64,000 bases of DNA from Myxococcales bacterium (GCA_012959805.1 DUCN01000080.1:17846-81845), one strand, 5' to 3'. Positions 1 through 11,872 are shown, counted from the first letter of the stretch. Translations and numbers: made by a program. The notes: generated from the sequence alone by a model not told the origin.

Positions 1-2
1 GT

Positions 3-2328
<2,326 letters not shown>

Positions 2329-3265
2329 GAACGCGGGGCCTGACTTTTTCTGACTTGGTTCGCCTGGAGTACCATGCTGATCACGGGGATGGAGATTCCG
2401 GTGAGCATCAGGATGCCACCCTGGATCTCTCGCGTGCTGGGTAGGTCGGAAAGCAGAATATAAGCGACGATCAGTGTCAGTGGTGGCGCAGCCAGGGTGA
2501 CGAGAGTGGTCAGGCGTGCTTCGATGAATTTGGCTGAGTTCATGAGACAAAGCCGGGCCATGAAAGGGCCAAAAAAGCCAGCGAGGCCGATATAGAGTAT
2601 CTGCGGCATCGAGATTCCGATGAGATCGCTCGGCAGTCCACACCAGGCAAACCAACAGGCAAGGGAAAACCAGAGTCGCAGGGCGTTCACGGAAACGACA
2701 TCGATTTGATGCACCACCTTGCGCGTGATGACGGTCATGAGCGCGAAAGAGATGACAGAGACGCCCGCCCATGCGGCTCCGGCGGAGCGGGGGTCATGTT
2801 CCGCGAATGGGTTTTGAATCAGCATGAGTCCTCCGAGCGCGACGGCTGCGCCTACCCAGAAGCGCCGGTCGATTCGCTCGCCAATGATCGGCCAGGCGAG
2901 CAGTGCGACGACGATCAACTCACTTCGTTGTAGGACTGTGAAGACCGCGGGGGAAAGAACTGCAATGGCGTTGGCACTCGATAAGTTCCCGACGAGCGTG
3001 CAGAGAGCGAGTGCCATCGCGATAATGAGATCGAAACGCGTGAAACGAGGCAGCGCCTTCCTTTGAATGATCGTGAGCAGGGTCGTAAAGACAGCGCCGG
3101 CGCTCAGCAGGATCAGCGTATTCGTAGCCGGTGAACCCAGGGCACTTGCGAGCTTCCACGGGATGACAAAGCCAGCGCTGGCCACGACGGAGGCGAGCGC
3201 CCAGGCGATTCCGCGGCGATAGTCGATTGGCATAGGTATTGGGGACTAACGGCGGGCAGCGAACA

Positions 3266-4987
3266 CTAGACAGCATCCGCCAGATCGTAGTCGTCACGAA
3301 GCTGTCGCTTGAGAAATTTCCCGCTCGCATTGCGCGGGAGCTTCTCGGACGCAATCCAGATGTATCGAGGGATCTTGTATTTGGCCAAACGCGTCGCGCA
3401 GTGGGCGCGAAGTAGATCGGCCGCGTTCTCCTCATAGCGATTCAATACGAGAACCGCGGCGACCTCTTCGCCCAGCCGATCGTCGGGAACGCCGAAGACG
3501 GCGCATTCCGTGACCAGTGGATGGTCAAAGAGCGCGGATTCGACTTCGGCGCAATAGACGTTCTCGCCGCCGCGCAAGACCATGTCCTTGGCTCGATCGA
3601 CGATGAAGATAAATCCGTCTTCGTCTACTCTGGCGATGTCGCCGGTATGGAGCCAGCCATCTGTAATGGATTCGGCCGTTTCCTCTTCCCGGTTGAGATA
3701 ACCGCGAATGACCTGAGCCCCTCGCACGCATAGCTCGCCAACTTCGCCTGTGGGTACGGTCTTTCCATCCGTATCGATGCATTTCGTATCGAAGATCGGG
3801 AGCGCAGGTCCGCAGCTCGCCGGTTTGTCGACGAAAAAGTCGGCGGAATTGGCGGTGATCACACCGCAGGTTTCGGTCATTCCATATCCAGTTCCGGGAC
3901 GAGCCGTCGACACCGACTTGTCGATCTTCGAGACGAGGTCGGGTTGGAGCTGTGCCCCACCACCGCCTAACGCATTCAAGCTCGAAGTGTCTCGACTTGC
4001 AAAGTCGGGATGAGCGATCAGCTCACGCGCCATTGTGGGGACGCCGCTGAAGTTGGTGACCCGTTCGCGTTCGATCAATTCGAGCGCTCGGCCAGCCTCC
4101 CACTTGTACATGTGCACCAGCTTTCCCCCAGCCATGGTCATCCCTTGGGCGATGCAATTGTTGGCAGTCACATGAAAGAGGGGAGTGCAGATCAGCGAAG
4201 TCAGTTGGCCAGTCTTCGCGTCTCGGGAGGGAGCAGCCGGCGGCGCTCCGTCACTCGCGCGCTGCATAGCCATCGCCTGAGCCACATTCCAATAGGCGAG
4301 GCTCAGAAGATTGTTGACACATCCCCGATGGGTCAGCTGTGCGCCTTTCGGTCGCCCTGTCGTACCCGATGTATAGAAGATGCATGCGTCTTCATCCGGA
4401 TCGATCGCGATCTCCGGAAGGCTTGGTTCCTCCCCGACTGGAGCCACGATGGTTGCCCAGTCGATCACGTCCAACGGCAAGGGTTCTGGGACGCGAACAC
4501 CAATGATCGGATACTCGGGGATCTCGGATCGAATGGCCTGAATGCGCTGTAGGCGTTCGTGATCGCAGATCAGAATTTTAGGCTTGGCGTCGTTCATGCC
4601 ATAGGCCAGCTCGGGCGCGGTCCACCAAGCATTCACACCGACTGCGGCGGCGCCCACCGAGATCGTTGCCCAGTAGGCCAACATCCATTCGGGATAATTT
4701 CGCATGGCGATCGCGACGCGGTCGCCGGGACAGATGCCGTTTTGGACGAGCCAATGTGCGAGCTGCGCCACTTGACGATGGGCCTGTGCATAGCTCATGT
4801 GTTCGTCTTCGTAGACGAGATAGTCGGCGTCGCCGTGGGCGGCAGAGCCAAGCCAGATTTCTCGCAGAGAGTTTGGAGCGCTTGCATAGGTTTTGACGCG
4901 AACGCCGCGAACTTCGACTTCGGCGACCTCGAAAGGCGCGCCTGGGCCCGTCAGTTCTGCTTGGACTTGTCTGAGTTCGTCGTACAT
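3266..4987 (-). CDS. Long-chain acyl-CoA synthetase (AMP-forming)
   Basis: Activates a carboxylic acid with ATP and joins it to CoA. The P-loop-like motif YTSGTTGRPKGAQ lies at about residues 205-217, the A5 motif GYGMTETCG near 370, the hinge region DGWLHTGDIARVDEDG near 445 with GRAKD replaced by VDRAKDMVLRGGENVY, and the catalytic Lys in PRNASGKFLKR near 560. The length of 573 residues is normal. ATG 4987 has AGGAG eight bases upstream. Just upstream (5012-5033) a short inverted repeat could be an operator. A second ligase lies on the same strand about 160 bp upstream. The motifs point to a fatty- or aryl-acid substrate, which sequence alone cannot fix. Confidence 0.92.
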   Translation of the reverse strand: MYDELRQVQAELTGPGAPFEVAEVEVRGVRVKTYASAPNSLREIWLGSAAHGDADYLVYEDEHMSYAQAHRQVAQLAHWLVQNGICPGDRVAIAMRNYPEWMLAYWATISVGAAAVGVNAWWTAPELAYGMNDAKPKILICDHERLQRIQAIRSEIPEYPIIGVRVPEPLPLDVIDWATIVAPVGEEPSLPEIAIDPDEDACIFYTSGTTGRPKGAQLTHRGCVNNLLSLAYWNVAQAMAMQRASDGAPPAAPSRDAKTGQLTSLICTPLFHVTANNCIAQGMTMAGGKLVHMYKWEAGRALELIERERVTNFSGVPTMARELIAHPDFASRDTSSLNALGGGGAQLQPDLVSKIDKSVSTARPGTGYGMTETCGVITANSADFFVDKPASCGPALPIFDTKCIDTDGKTVPTGEVGELCVRGAQVIRGYLNREEETAESITDGWLHTGDIARVDEDGFIFIVDRAKDMVLRGGENVYCAEVESALFDHPLVTECAVFGVPDDRLGEEVAAVLVLNRYEENAADLLRAHCATRLAKYKIPRYIWIASEKLPRNASGKFLKRQLRDDYDLADAV

Positions 4988-5011
4988 GGATTGGGCTCCT
5001 GGTTGTATAGG

Positions 5012-5033
5012 CCTAGTCTGGATTTAGTCTAGG
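5012..5033. promoter_or_regulatory. Inverted repeat upstream of acyl-CoA ligase, possible operator
   Basis: Arms CCTAG and CTAGG (5012-5016 and 5029-5033) flank a 12-bp spacer that also contains a repeated TAGTCT. It sits 25-45 bases upstream of the ATG at 4987, where a TetR/FadR-type repressor site would be expected. No promoter boxes are clear, so this is weak. Confidence 0.25.
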
Positions 5034-5148
5034 TTTGTCGAGAGGCTGGGGCGATCGAGATTTGGACTATTCATCGATGGTAAGAACGAAGCCCGCGAAG
5101 TTGATTGCGGCGAACCCAAGACCAATCCCGGCCGGGGTCTGGAACCAA

Positions 5149-6795
5149 TCAGCGTGGGTCATCTGTTGGCTCGCTGTCGTTCATTTCGCGTAGGACCCGC
5201 TTTAGGACCTTGCCCGATGCATTTCTCGGGATCTCATCGAGGAAGACGACATCGCGCGGAACCTTGTGTCGCGCAAGATGACTTTTGACATGCTCCTTGG
5301 CTTCATCTTCGCTGAACCGTGCACCGGGATTGAGAACGACGAAAGCGATCAGGCGCTGACCGAAGGTTTCGTCGGTGGCGCCGATGACTGCCGCTTCGAG
5401 CAACGCCGGGTGGTCCGATAGAAGATCTTCCACTTCGGAGGGAAAGACGTTCTCTCCTCCGGAAACGATCATGTCGTCATCCCGGCCTTCGACGAAGAGA
5501 AGCCCGTTTTCATCGAAGTGACCGACATCGCCGATCGACATCAAGCCGTCGAGCATCTTCTTCGTTCCGCCACCGGTGTAGCCTTCGAATTGGAGTGAGT
5601 TGCCGACGAAGACTCGCCCGGTCGTTCCATTCGGGACGGGTCGGTCGTTGTCGTCGTAGATTCGAACCGTCGTTCCGAGGGGGGGCCGACCGGCTGTGCC
5701 CGGGGCTGCTCGAAGTTCGGCCGGCAGCGCGATCGATGTGACCGAGACTTCTGTTGATCCATACATGTTATGCAGATTGTCGCCGAAGGTGTCCATCCAT
5801 CGCAAGGCGAGTTCGCCGGGTAGGGCCGAGCCGCTACAGCCGACGATGCGAAGCGAGGACGTGTCGTATTTGGCAATGATGGCGGGGTCGAGGGCGAGAA
5901 TGCGATTCAGCATCACGGGCACGACGGCCATGGCGCCGACTCGATGTTTCTCGATGTCCTGAAGTACGCGTTCCGGGTCGAAGCGACGCTGGAAGACGAT
6001 CGTATTGGCGAAGAGACTCGCCATTCCAAAGTTCACTAGTCCCCAGGCGTGAAAGGTCGGCGCACAGATGAGCATCGTCTCGCCGACGCGGTAGGGCATT
6101 CTTTCGAGGAAGCCGATTGCGGTCGTGGGGTCCGAACCCGCCCCGGATCGATTGGCACCTTTAGGTGTTCCGGTCGTACCGGATGTGAGGATCGTCGAAC
6201 GACCAAGCTTGTCCGGTCGCGGCGGTGCTTCGGGCGCATTTTCGCGCGCGAGATGGTCCAGCGTCGGAACGACTGGGTCCCCGTCGCACCAGGAGAGGAA
6301 GCGCTGCAGCTTGTTTGCGCCCTGATCCGCGATTTCCGTGAATTCTTCGTCGTAGATCAGCGTGCCGGCGCCTTCGCGCTCGAGTACGTCCGCGAGTTGG
6401 GGACCAGCAAATCCGGTATTGAGATAGAGGGAGTCTGCGCCGAGAATTGCTGCGGCCGATGTCGCTTCGACGAACCCTCTGTGATTGCGCGCGAGAATGC
6501 CGACGTTATGTCCGGGACCAACGCCTGCGGCACGGAGTCCCTGGGCGATCGATAGGGTTCGTGTGCGGAGTTGCGCAAAGCTTGTCGTGCCCGAATCGTC
6601 GATGATCGCCGGTTCGGCGTCGCGGAAGAAGCGCCCGCCAAAGATGCCGGATGCCGCGCTGAGTCCAGTTTCGTGAATGCCACGCGCCATCGAGATCAGA
6701 AATCTTGGGGATAGGATGCCGACATCGCCGAGCACGCCGAGCGCGTGGGTCGAGCGTTGGATCAGGCTGCGGATTGAGGGGCGAGCTGGAGGCAT
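5149..6795 (-). CDS. AMP-dependent acyl-CoA synthetase (FadD-like)
   Basis: A second adenylate-forming ligase, about 548 residues from ATG 6795, which has AGGA seven bases upstream; an in-frame ATG at 6867 would add 24 residues lacking homology and has no ribosome site. Motifs in order are LTSGTTGTPKGANRSG (ATP phosphates), MYGSTEVS (adenine), SIGDVGHFDENG with GRDDDMIVSGGENVFPSEVE (hinge), and PRNASGKVLKR with the catalytic Lys. The N-terminus (RSLIQRSTHALGVLGD) resembles fatty-acid-CoA ligases of actinobacterial and deltaproteobacterial type. It is divergent from the GH4 gene, sharing a 100-bp promoter region. Substrate unknown. Confidence 0.9.
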   Translation of the reverse strand: MPPARPSIRSLIQRSTHALGVLGDVGILSPRFLISMARGIHETGLSAASGIFGGRFFRDAEPAIIDDSGTTSFAQLRTRTLSIAQGLRAAGVGPGHNVGILARNHRGFVEATSAAAILGADSLYLNTGFAGPQLADVLEREGAGTLIYDEEFTEIADQGANKLQRFLSWCDGDPVVPTLDHLARENAPEAPPRPDKLGRSTILTSGTTGTPKGANRSGAGSDPTTAIGFLERMPYRVGETMLICAPTFHAWGLVNFGMASLFANTIVFQRRFDPERVLQDIEKHRVGAMAVVPVMLNRILALDPAIIAKYDTSSLRIVGCSGSALPGELALRWMDTFGDNLHNMYGSTEVSVTSIALPAELRAAPGTAGRPPLGTTVRIYDDNDRPVPNGTTGRVFVGNSLQFEGYTGGGTKKMLDGLMSIGDVGHFDENGLLFVEGRDDDMIVSGGENVFPSEVEDLLSDHPALLEAAVIGATDETFGQRLIAFVVLNPGARFSEDEAKEHVKSHLARHKVPRDVVFLDEIPRNASGKVLKRVLREMNDSEPTDDPR

Positions 6796-6896
6796 CGATT
6801 TTTCCTGGGAGTAGACGATGAGTCGATCTAGCCTACGGTATCGGCGGTGGGAAGCGATTGCGACCACCGTCCCGGCCCACTCACGAGGAGCAGCTC

Positions 6897-8246
6897 ATGG
6901 CGACAAGAATCGTACTCATCGGCGCGGGCAGCGCCCAATTCGGATTCGACATGCTCGGCGATTTTTTTCAGAGCGCGGTCTTGTCGGATTGCGAAATCGT
7001 ATTACACGACATCAATTCGAAGGCTCTCGAACGGGTAAGCCGCGCGGGCCAGGAATTCATCGATGCCCGTGGACTCGGCATTCAGCTCGTCGCGACGCTG
7101 TCGCGAGAGGAGGCGCTGCTCGGGGCCGACTACTGTGTCATCGCGATCGAGGTGGGAGACCGCTTCGCGCTCTGGGAACTGGATCAGAGTGTGCCGAGGC
7201 AATTCGGCTTCAAGCAGACCTTTGGAGAGAACGGCGGTCCGGGCGGGCTCTTCCATTCGCTTCGAATAGTGCCCCCGATTCTCGAGATCTGCGCTGACAT
7301 CGAGCGGATTTGTCCCGAAGCCTGGATTTTCAACTACAGCAATCCCATGAGCCGGATCTGTACGACGGTCCATCGCGCCTTCCCGGACCTCAAGTTCGTT
7401 GGACTTTGCCATGAGATCGCTTCACTCTATGAGCATCTGCCCGCCATCCTCGACGTTCCAATCCGAGCACTCTCGTTTCGCGCGGGTGGGCTCAATCATT
7501 TCAGCGTGTTGGTCGAGGCGAGATTCAAGGACTCGGGCAAGGACGCCTATCCCGAAATCCTCGCGAAGGCGGCGGACTATTTTGAACGTGTACCGGATAT
7601 GGGAAGCGTGATGAGGCGCCTGTTCGCCGCGGATGCCGGTGGGACGGTCGAAAGTGAAGCGGAATGGAGAAGTGGTGTGAGCCCGTGGGCAGAGCGCGGC
7701 GCATTTCGTGTATTGCTCGAACGCTTTCATTGCCTTCCGATCACCACCGACAGCCATATCGGCGAATATCTGCAGTGGGCACCTGATGCTGCGGATCATC
7801 AAGCCGTCCTCGATTTCTACACGTACTACAAGAAGTGGACTCTGCGCGGTGATCCCAAGATCAAATCGACACGAAGCGAGCGGCTGGTGAAGATCATCGA
7901 AGCGATGTTGACCGATGATCGTTACGAAGAGGCCGCAGTCAACTTGCCGAACAGGGGATTCATTTCGCAGTTGCCCGATTTTATGGTGGTCGAAGTACCT
8001 GCCTGGATCGATCGTAAGGGCGTGGAGGGAATTCGTCTCGACGCGATGCCGCAGGGATTCGCGGGCCTGTTGACGAATCAGGTGGCGGTCCACGATCTGA
8101 CAGCACAGGCGATCATCGATCAGTCTCGTGATCTCGTCGCCCAGGCACTACTCGTCGATCCCACGGTGGACCAGACCAAGGCGATCGAGCCCATGATTGA
8201 CGCCATGATCGAACGCCAGCCCGACTTCCTCGGTTACCTGCGTTAG
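6897..8246 (+). CDS. GH4 NAD-dependent alpha-glycosidase / alpha-galacturonidase-like
   Basis: Family 4 glycosidases use NAD+ and Mn2+ in a redox-elimination mechanism. The N-terminal dinucleotide-binding motif IVLIGAGSAQFG begins at residue 4. NYSNPMSRICT, GLCHE and FRAGGLNHFSV follow, carrying the conserved Asn and the Cys/His metal ligands of the family (CHE here; CHS or CHG in known members). The C-terminal half contains TDSHIGEYLQWA. ATG 6897 was chosen over the upstream in-frame ATG at 6858 because GAGGAG lies five bases before it. The protein is about 449 residues, usual for GH4. Together with the beta-galactosidase at the left edge it suggests sugar scavenging. The precise sugar is not determinable. 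Confidence 0.9.
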   Translation: MATRIVLIGAGSAQFGFDMLGDFFQSAVLSDCEIVLHDINSKALERVSRAGQEFIDARGLGIQLVATLSREEALLGADYCVIAIEVGDRFALWELDQSVPRQFGFKQTFGENGGPGGLFHSLRIVPPILEICADIERICPEAWIFNYSNPMSRICTTVHRAFPDLKFVGLCHEIASLYEHLPAILDVPIRALSFRAGGLNHFSVLVEARFKDSGKDAYPEILAKAADYFERVPDMGSVMRRLFAADAGGTVESEAEWRSGVSPWAERGAFRVLLERFHCLPITTDSHIGEYLQWAPDAADHQAVLDFYTYYKKWTLRGDPKIKSTRSERLVKIIEAMLTDDRYEEAAVNLPNRGFISQLPDFMVVEVPAWIDRKGVEGIRLDAMPQGFAGLLTNQVAVHDLTAQAIIDQSRDLVAQALLVDPTVDQTKAIEPMIDAMIERQPDFLGYLR

Positions 8247-8259
8247 GCGATGTAAAGAC

Positions 8260-8634
8260 TCAGCCCCTTGTCACCCTGACGACTTCGTAGCGGCCGCGTT
8301 CGCCGATGAAGCCGTTGCCGATCCAGCCGGTCAGGCTGACGACGATCGCGCCGAGAAGGGCGGATCCGAAACCTGCGATCTGGAAACCGTCGAGGAACCA
8401 GGCGGCGAGGCCGATCATTCCGGCGTTGATCACCCACAAGAAAAGACCGAGAGAGAGAAGTGTAATCGGGAGTGTTAGGACGATGGCGATCGGCCGAACG
8501 ATTGCATTCACGACTCCGAGAACGAGGGCCGCCCAGACGAGCGTCGCGCCATCCTGCACAGTGATCCCATCGACGAGCATCGAAGCCGCCCAGAGTCCGG
8601 CCGCCGTGATGGCCATTCGAATCAGAAATCCCAT
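8260..8634 (-). CDS. Phage-holin family IV membrane protein (PF04020-like)
   Basis: A small protein of about 124 residues with four hydrophobic segments. The run NAIVRPIAIVLTLPITLLSLG is the signature of the 'mycobacterial 4 TMS phage holin' family, which in most bacteria is a chromosomal membrane protein of unknown role and not a lysis gene. ATG 8634 has AGGAGG seven bases upstream, so the longer frame starting at 8721 is not used. It is convergent with the GH4 gene, with 13 bases between stops. Confidence 0.85.
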   Translation of the reverse strand: MGFLIRMAITAAGLWAASMLVDGITVQDGATLVWAALVLGVVNAIVRPIAIVLTLPITLLSLGLFLWVINAGMIGLAAWFLDGFQIAGFGSALLGAIVVSLTGWIGNGFIGERGRYEVVRVTRG

Positions 8635-8747
8635 ACTCAAATCCTCCTTGTGAGTTCTCACCGAATCGAAGCGCCGCCGGCTACTCGGAGTCTCGGCACA
8701 AACTTGCCGATTGCAACCCATCGCAGCTCGCGCGCAGGGGAATCGGA

Positions 8748-9185
8748 CTAGCCGTCGGAGCGTTCCCCCCGGTGGGCGCGCCAGTTCCCGCTTGGGATGC
8801 GTAGGCGGCGGTTCGGCACCCGATTGTAGAAATAGACCCAGGCCTCGACGTTATTGGGCGCGACGAGCCGAATTTGTTCGCGCAGATACAAGGACTCCAT
8901 GGGCTGGTTCTCGACCACTGCTTCGAACTCATCGAGGCGCGCGAGCACCCCCCCGTCGACGATCGAATAGAGTTCACCAATCACCTGGCCCACCTCGCCG
9001 CTCCCGCCACTCTGAATGCTCCCATGTCTGAGCCCTGGATAGGAGCCGAGATCGAAGAGTTCGCCGGGGATGACCGCGGGGCTCACGTAGAGGAGGCCAT
9101 CGCCCACTCCCAGTTCGCTCATGCCCCCCAGTCCCTGCATGAGCGAGCCATAGAACGCGATCGATTCTGGCTTCCGCCCACCCAA
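8748..9185 (-). CDS. Gamma-glutamylcyclotransferase-like (AIG2 fold) protein
   Basis: The start carries the family motif AFYGSLMQG at residues 9-17, which binds the gamma-glutamyl moiety. PGELFDLGSYPGL (about 39-51) and LDEFEAV (about 83-89), which supplies the acidic residue, complete the fold, with YFYNRVP near the end. The length of 145 residues is normal. The start is a TTG three bases after the stop of the START-domain gene, without its own ribosome site, suggesting coupled translation. Its function in the cell is unknown; members act on gamma-glutamyl peptides or amines. Confidence 0.8.
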   Translation of the reverse strand: MGGRKPESIAFYGSLMQGLGGMSELGVGDGLLYVSPAVIPGELFDLGSYPGLRHGSIQSGGSGEVGQVIGELYSIVDGGVLARLDEFEAVVENQPMESLYLREQIRLVAPNNVEAWVYFYNRVPNRRLRIPSGNWRAHRGERSDG

Positions 9186-9188
9186 GGC

Positions 9189-9596
9189 CTAGTTGGCCCC
9201 GGAGCTTGCGACCGTCGTTTGGAGATTCGTCAAGGCTTCGAAGGGGGGCGCCACGATGCGGAGATTGATCATCCATTGCGGGATGCCTCCGCCGGGTTCC
9301 AGATGCATGGTGAAGGCGCCGTTGGTCTTCATGTCGCGATCCGCCATCGGCCAACGCTTTGCCATCACGAAATACGGATACGACATGTCGCCCTTACGGG
9401 CAAGCAGTTTCGACTCCGAGGTGTTCGGAAACCACGTCTTGAATCGATTCGAATCGCGAAGCAGCGCGAGGATGTTGTCGATCCCGGAATCGACGCCTGT
9501 GACGCCCTTGGATTCTTTGATTTTCGAGCCAGCCACTGGTCTCGTATAGACCTCGATCCCGTCTTTCTCTTGATCGAGCGGCCATTGGGGTTCCAC
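9189..9596 (-). CDS. START-domain lipid-binding-like protein, internally shortened
   Basis: The N-terminal part (EKDGIEVYTRPVAGSKIKES) and the end (EPGGGIPQWMINLRIVAPPF) match bacterial START-domain proteins, which bind lipids or hydrophobic ligands in a helix-grip fold. Family members have roughly 50-60 residues between the WPMADRD motif (residues about 81-87) and the PGGxIPxW motif. Here only about 12 residues separate them, so the central strands are missing without loss of frame. The start is GTG 9596; the open frame runs 28 codons further upstream but offers no better start. It is divergent from the SDR gene. Probably a non-functional or altered remnant. Confidence 0.6.
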   Translation of the reverse strand: MEPQWPLDQEKDGIEVYTRPVAGSKIKESKGVTGVDSGIDNILALLRDSNRFKTWFPNTSESKLLARKGDMSYPYFVMAKRWPMADRDMKTNGAFTMHLEPGGGIPQWMINLRIVAPPFEALTNLQTTVASSGAN

Positions 9597-9736
9597 TGTC
9601 CAGGCCGGCGCTGCGGGGTGCTTACCATCGAAGCGCGCGCATTGATGGTCCGGCGTGCTCGCGCTCGATCGAGTGAACTTCTAACGTCCAATCAGCCCGA
9701 ATTTTTTTGATCGCTTACGGTCCAAATGGAGTGTTT

Positions 9737-10543
9737 ATGTCTTCTCGACTCGAAGGAAAAGTGGCCATCATTACGGGTGCGGCTCGTGGAACTGGCGAAC
9801 AGACGGCTCGGCTATTTGTCGAGGAAGGTGCTCGCGTCGTGATTGCCGATGTGCTCGAAGACGAGGGCAGGGCGGTGGCCGAGGATCTGGAGGACGCTGC
9901 GCATTTCTGTCGCCTTGATGTAACCGATGAGGCGAGTTGGGCGGAGACGATCGTTACGACCCAAACCCATTTCGGTGCGCCAACCGTGCTTGTGAACAAT
10001 GCTGGGCTTCTTCATATCCAGTCACTCGTTGAAACGAGTGCAGCAGATGTCGAGCGACTCTGGCGCGTGAATGCGCTCGGCCCTTTTCTCGGAACAAAAG
10101 CGGTGGCTTCCGCGATGCATGCCGCGGGCGGTGGGTCGATCGTCAACGTGGCGTCTGTCGATGGCCTCACGGTCAAGAACGGTCTTGCCGCCTATGCGCC
10201 AACGAAGTGGGCTCTACGCGGGCTTACGCGAGTCTCGGCGATCGAGCTGGGGCAGATGGGCATTCGGGTGAATGTCGTTTGTCCGGAAGCGGGCGGTCCG
10301 GGGATGCGAAAAGAATTCGTTCCGGAGAACATGGATCCCATGGACACGATTGCCTTCACGCACGGCGTGATTCCGTATAATCGAGAGCGCCCGGGAATCG
10401 AGATCATTCGCGATATCGCACGCATGATCCTCTTTCTCGCCTCGGACGAGAGTCTTTCATGCACGGGTGCGGACTATCCCGTCGATGCGGGTTGGACGGC
10501 CGGCAGACGACTCAAATATCAGCCGGGCTACTCAATCGAGTGA
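9737..10543 (+). CDS. Short-chain dehydrogenase/reductase (20-beta-HSD-like)
   Basis: A classical SDR of 268 residues. TGAARGTG near residue 14 is the NAD(P)-binding glycine motif, NNAG near residue 90 stabilises the fold, and the catalytic Ser lies in NVASVDG with YAPTK (YxxxK) about 12 residues on. The sequence resembles 3-alpha/20-beta-hydroxysteroid dehydrogenases, but the substrate is inferred only at the level of a secondary alcohol/ketone. ATG 9737 follows GGAG at 9728; a start at 9707 would add ten unconserved residues. It is convergent with the amidohydrolase. Confidence 0.9.
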   Translation: MSSRLEGKVAIITGAARGTGEQTARLFVEEGARVVIADVLEDEGRAVAEDLEDAAHFCRLDVTDEASWAETIVTTQTHFGAPTVLVNNAGLLHIQSLVETSAADVERLWRVNALGPFLGTKAVASAMHAAGGGSIVNVASVDGLTVKNGLAAYAPTKWALRGLTRVSAIELGQMGIRVNVVCPEAGGPGMRKEFVPENMDPMDTIAFTHGVIPYNRERPGIEIIRDIARMILFLASDESLSCTGADYPVDAGWTAGRRLKYQPGYSIE

Positions 10544-10596
10544 GGACGAATACGAGGCGTATTTCCGTCTTGACGGCCCCCCGGCATGTTCCGCGC

Positions 10597-11610
10597 TCAA
10601 AGTCTGTAGATGCGCGTTGCCGTTCCCGAGAAGAGGGCGTCCTTTTCGTCTTCTGAAAGGTCCTGAACGATCTTCTTCATTCCGTTCCAGAGGACGGGAT
10701 AGGAGATCGACATCTTGTCGACGGGGAAATTGCTTTCGAACATGCATCGGTCTGGTCCGAAGCAATCGATCGTATGAAGATAGTAGCGGCGCTGCGCCGT
10801 GACGAACTCATCCGAGGTCGGTGGTGTCTCGCGGCCCATCCAGCCGAATCCATTGTCGGGCATCGCCAGGCCTCCGAGTTTGGCCACGACGTTTTCGCAT
10901 CGCGCGAGCTCCGCAATGTCTTTCTTCCACTGCGCATGAACTTCTTCTCGCTTGTCGGCCCAGGGCCCGACACCCAGCGGCGTCCCAAAGTGATCGAGAA
11001 CGAATTGCGTGTCTGGGACTGCCCGGGCCAGGCCGATGAAGTCCTGGATCTGATAGTGGTAGTGCCATGTGTCGTAGGTATGTCCGAGCCGGCCGAGTCG
11101 CTTGATGCCATCACGAAATTCTTTTCGGGAGTAGAGGTCGGGTCTTGCACGGCCCGTCAGCATCAGACCGTCTTCCTTCTTCGCGCTCGCACCGGCATGG
11201 CGAACTCCGCGAAAGAGGCCTTGGCTCTTGTCTTCGTGGAGGTGGACGAGTTCCTCGATCGCGTCGCCTAGCATCAGGTCGATATGCGATACGAGGGCGA
11301 CAATTTGAGAGCTAGCTTCGGGACTCGAAGCGGATTTTTCTGCTTCGCCTGCGATGAACTCGACTTCGCCGAGGGAGCGAAGATGGTCTGGTCCCTCGGA
11401 TCTGTATTCGGCGCCGCACTCCATGAAGATGGTCTGCTCGACGCGATGCCCGCTTCCGGTGTCGGCCCAGAGATCATCGAGGCAATAGGGCAGTGCGCCA
11501 TCCACTCCCCAGAGATGATGATGGGTGTCGATGATGCGACGTTCGGGATCGACGATTTCTTCCTGGACGAGGTCCAGCCATTGGGGCTGGATGGATTTCG
11601 ATTCGCTCAT
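10597..11610 (-). CDS. Amidohydrolase-2 family TIM-barrel hydrolase
   Basis: A 337-residue protein of the COG3618/amidohydrolase-2 type, which includes lactone hydrolases and decarboxylases. IIDTHHHLWG at about residues 26-35 supplies the HxH metal ligands, VLDHFGTPLG a further His region, and FESNFPVDKMS near 300 the terminal Asp region. GGAG lies ten bases before ATG 11610. Next to the SDR and a broken carboxymuconolactone decarboxylase it may belong to a small aromatic or lactone catabolic locus; this is inference. Confidence 0.87.
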   Translation of the reverse strand: MSESKSIQPQWLDLVQEEIVDPERRIIDTHHHLWGVDGALPYCLDDLWADTGSGHRVEQTIFMECGAEYRSEGPDHLRSLGEVEFIAGEAEKSASSPEASSQIVALVSHIDLMLGDAIEELVHLHEDKSQGLFRGVRHAGASAKKEDGLMLTGRARPDLYSRKEFRDGIKRLGRLGHTYDTWHYHYQIQDFIGLARAVPDTQFVLDHFGTPLGVGPWADKREEVHAQWKKDIAELARCENVVAKLGGLAMPDNGFGWMGRETPPTSDEFVTAQRRYYLHTIDCFGPDRCMFESNFPVDKMSISYPVLWNGMKKIVQDLSEDEKDALFSGTATRIYRL

Positions 11611-11668
11611 GGGGTCAATCTCCGGGTTGAATTCACGGGCTCAATGAGATCGTGGGATCAAGACGATC

Positions 11669-11872
11669 TCACGATTCGTTCGCGGCCGCATCTCGCTCGT
11701 CGAACACCGCTCTCGCGATCGCCATGCCTTCGACTGCCACGGGAAAGCCACCGTAGATCGCCATGTGCATGATCAGCTCCGAGATCTCGGTTCGGTCGAG
11801 ACCGTTGTCGAGGCCGCGTCGGATATGAATCTAGCGTTCGGCGAACTTCAGATTTTCTTCTGGGGTGGCCAT
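11669..11872 (-). pseudogene. Carboxymuconolactone decarboxylase family remnant with in-frame amber codon
   Basis: Reading from ATG 11872, which has AGGAG seven bases upstream, gives 13 codons, then TAG at 11833-11831, then a 53-codon stretch with the end of the CMD/AhpD-like domain: IHIRRGLDNGLDRTEISELI followed by MHMAIYGGFPVAVEGMAIARAVF. Compared with the usual PEE-LKFHIRRGLDNG, five extra codons including the TAG sit between LKF and HIRRG. The N-terminal half of the domain is absent. The gene therefore looks both truncated and interrupted. It lies immediately upstream of the amidohydrolase on the same strand. Confidence 0.7.

Noticed and set aside
8260..8634. Holin-family gene as sign of a prophage
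   Set aside because: The family is widespread in chromosomes and no other phage gene is near.
11831..11833. Amber codon read as pyrrolysine
   Set aside because: No Pyl genes are seen, TAG ends several normal genes in the window (for example rpmG), and the gene is truncated anyway.
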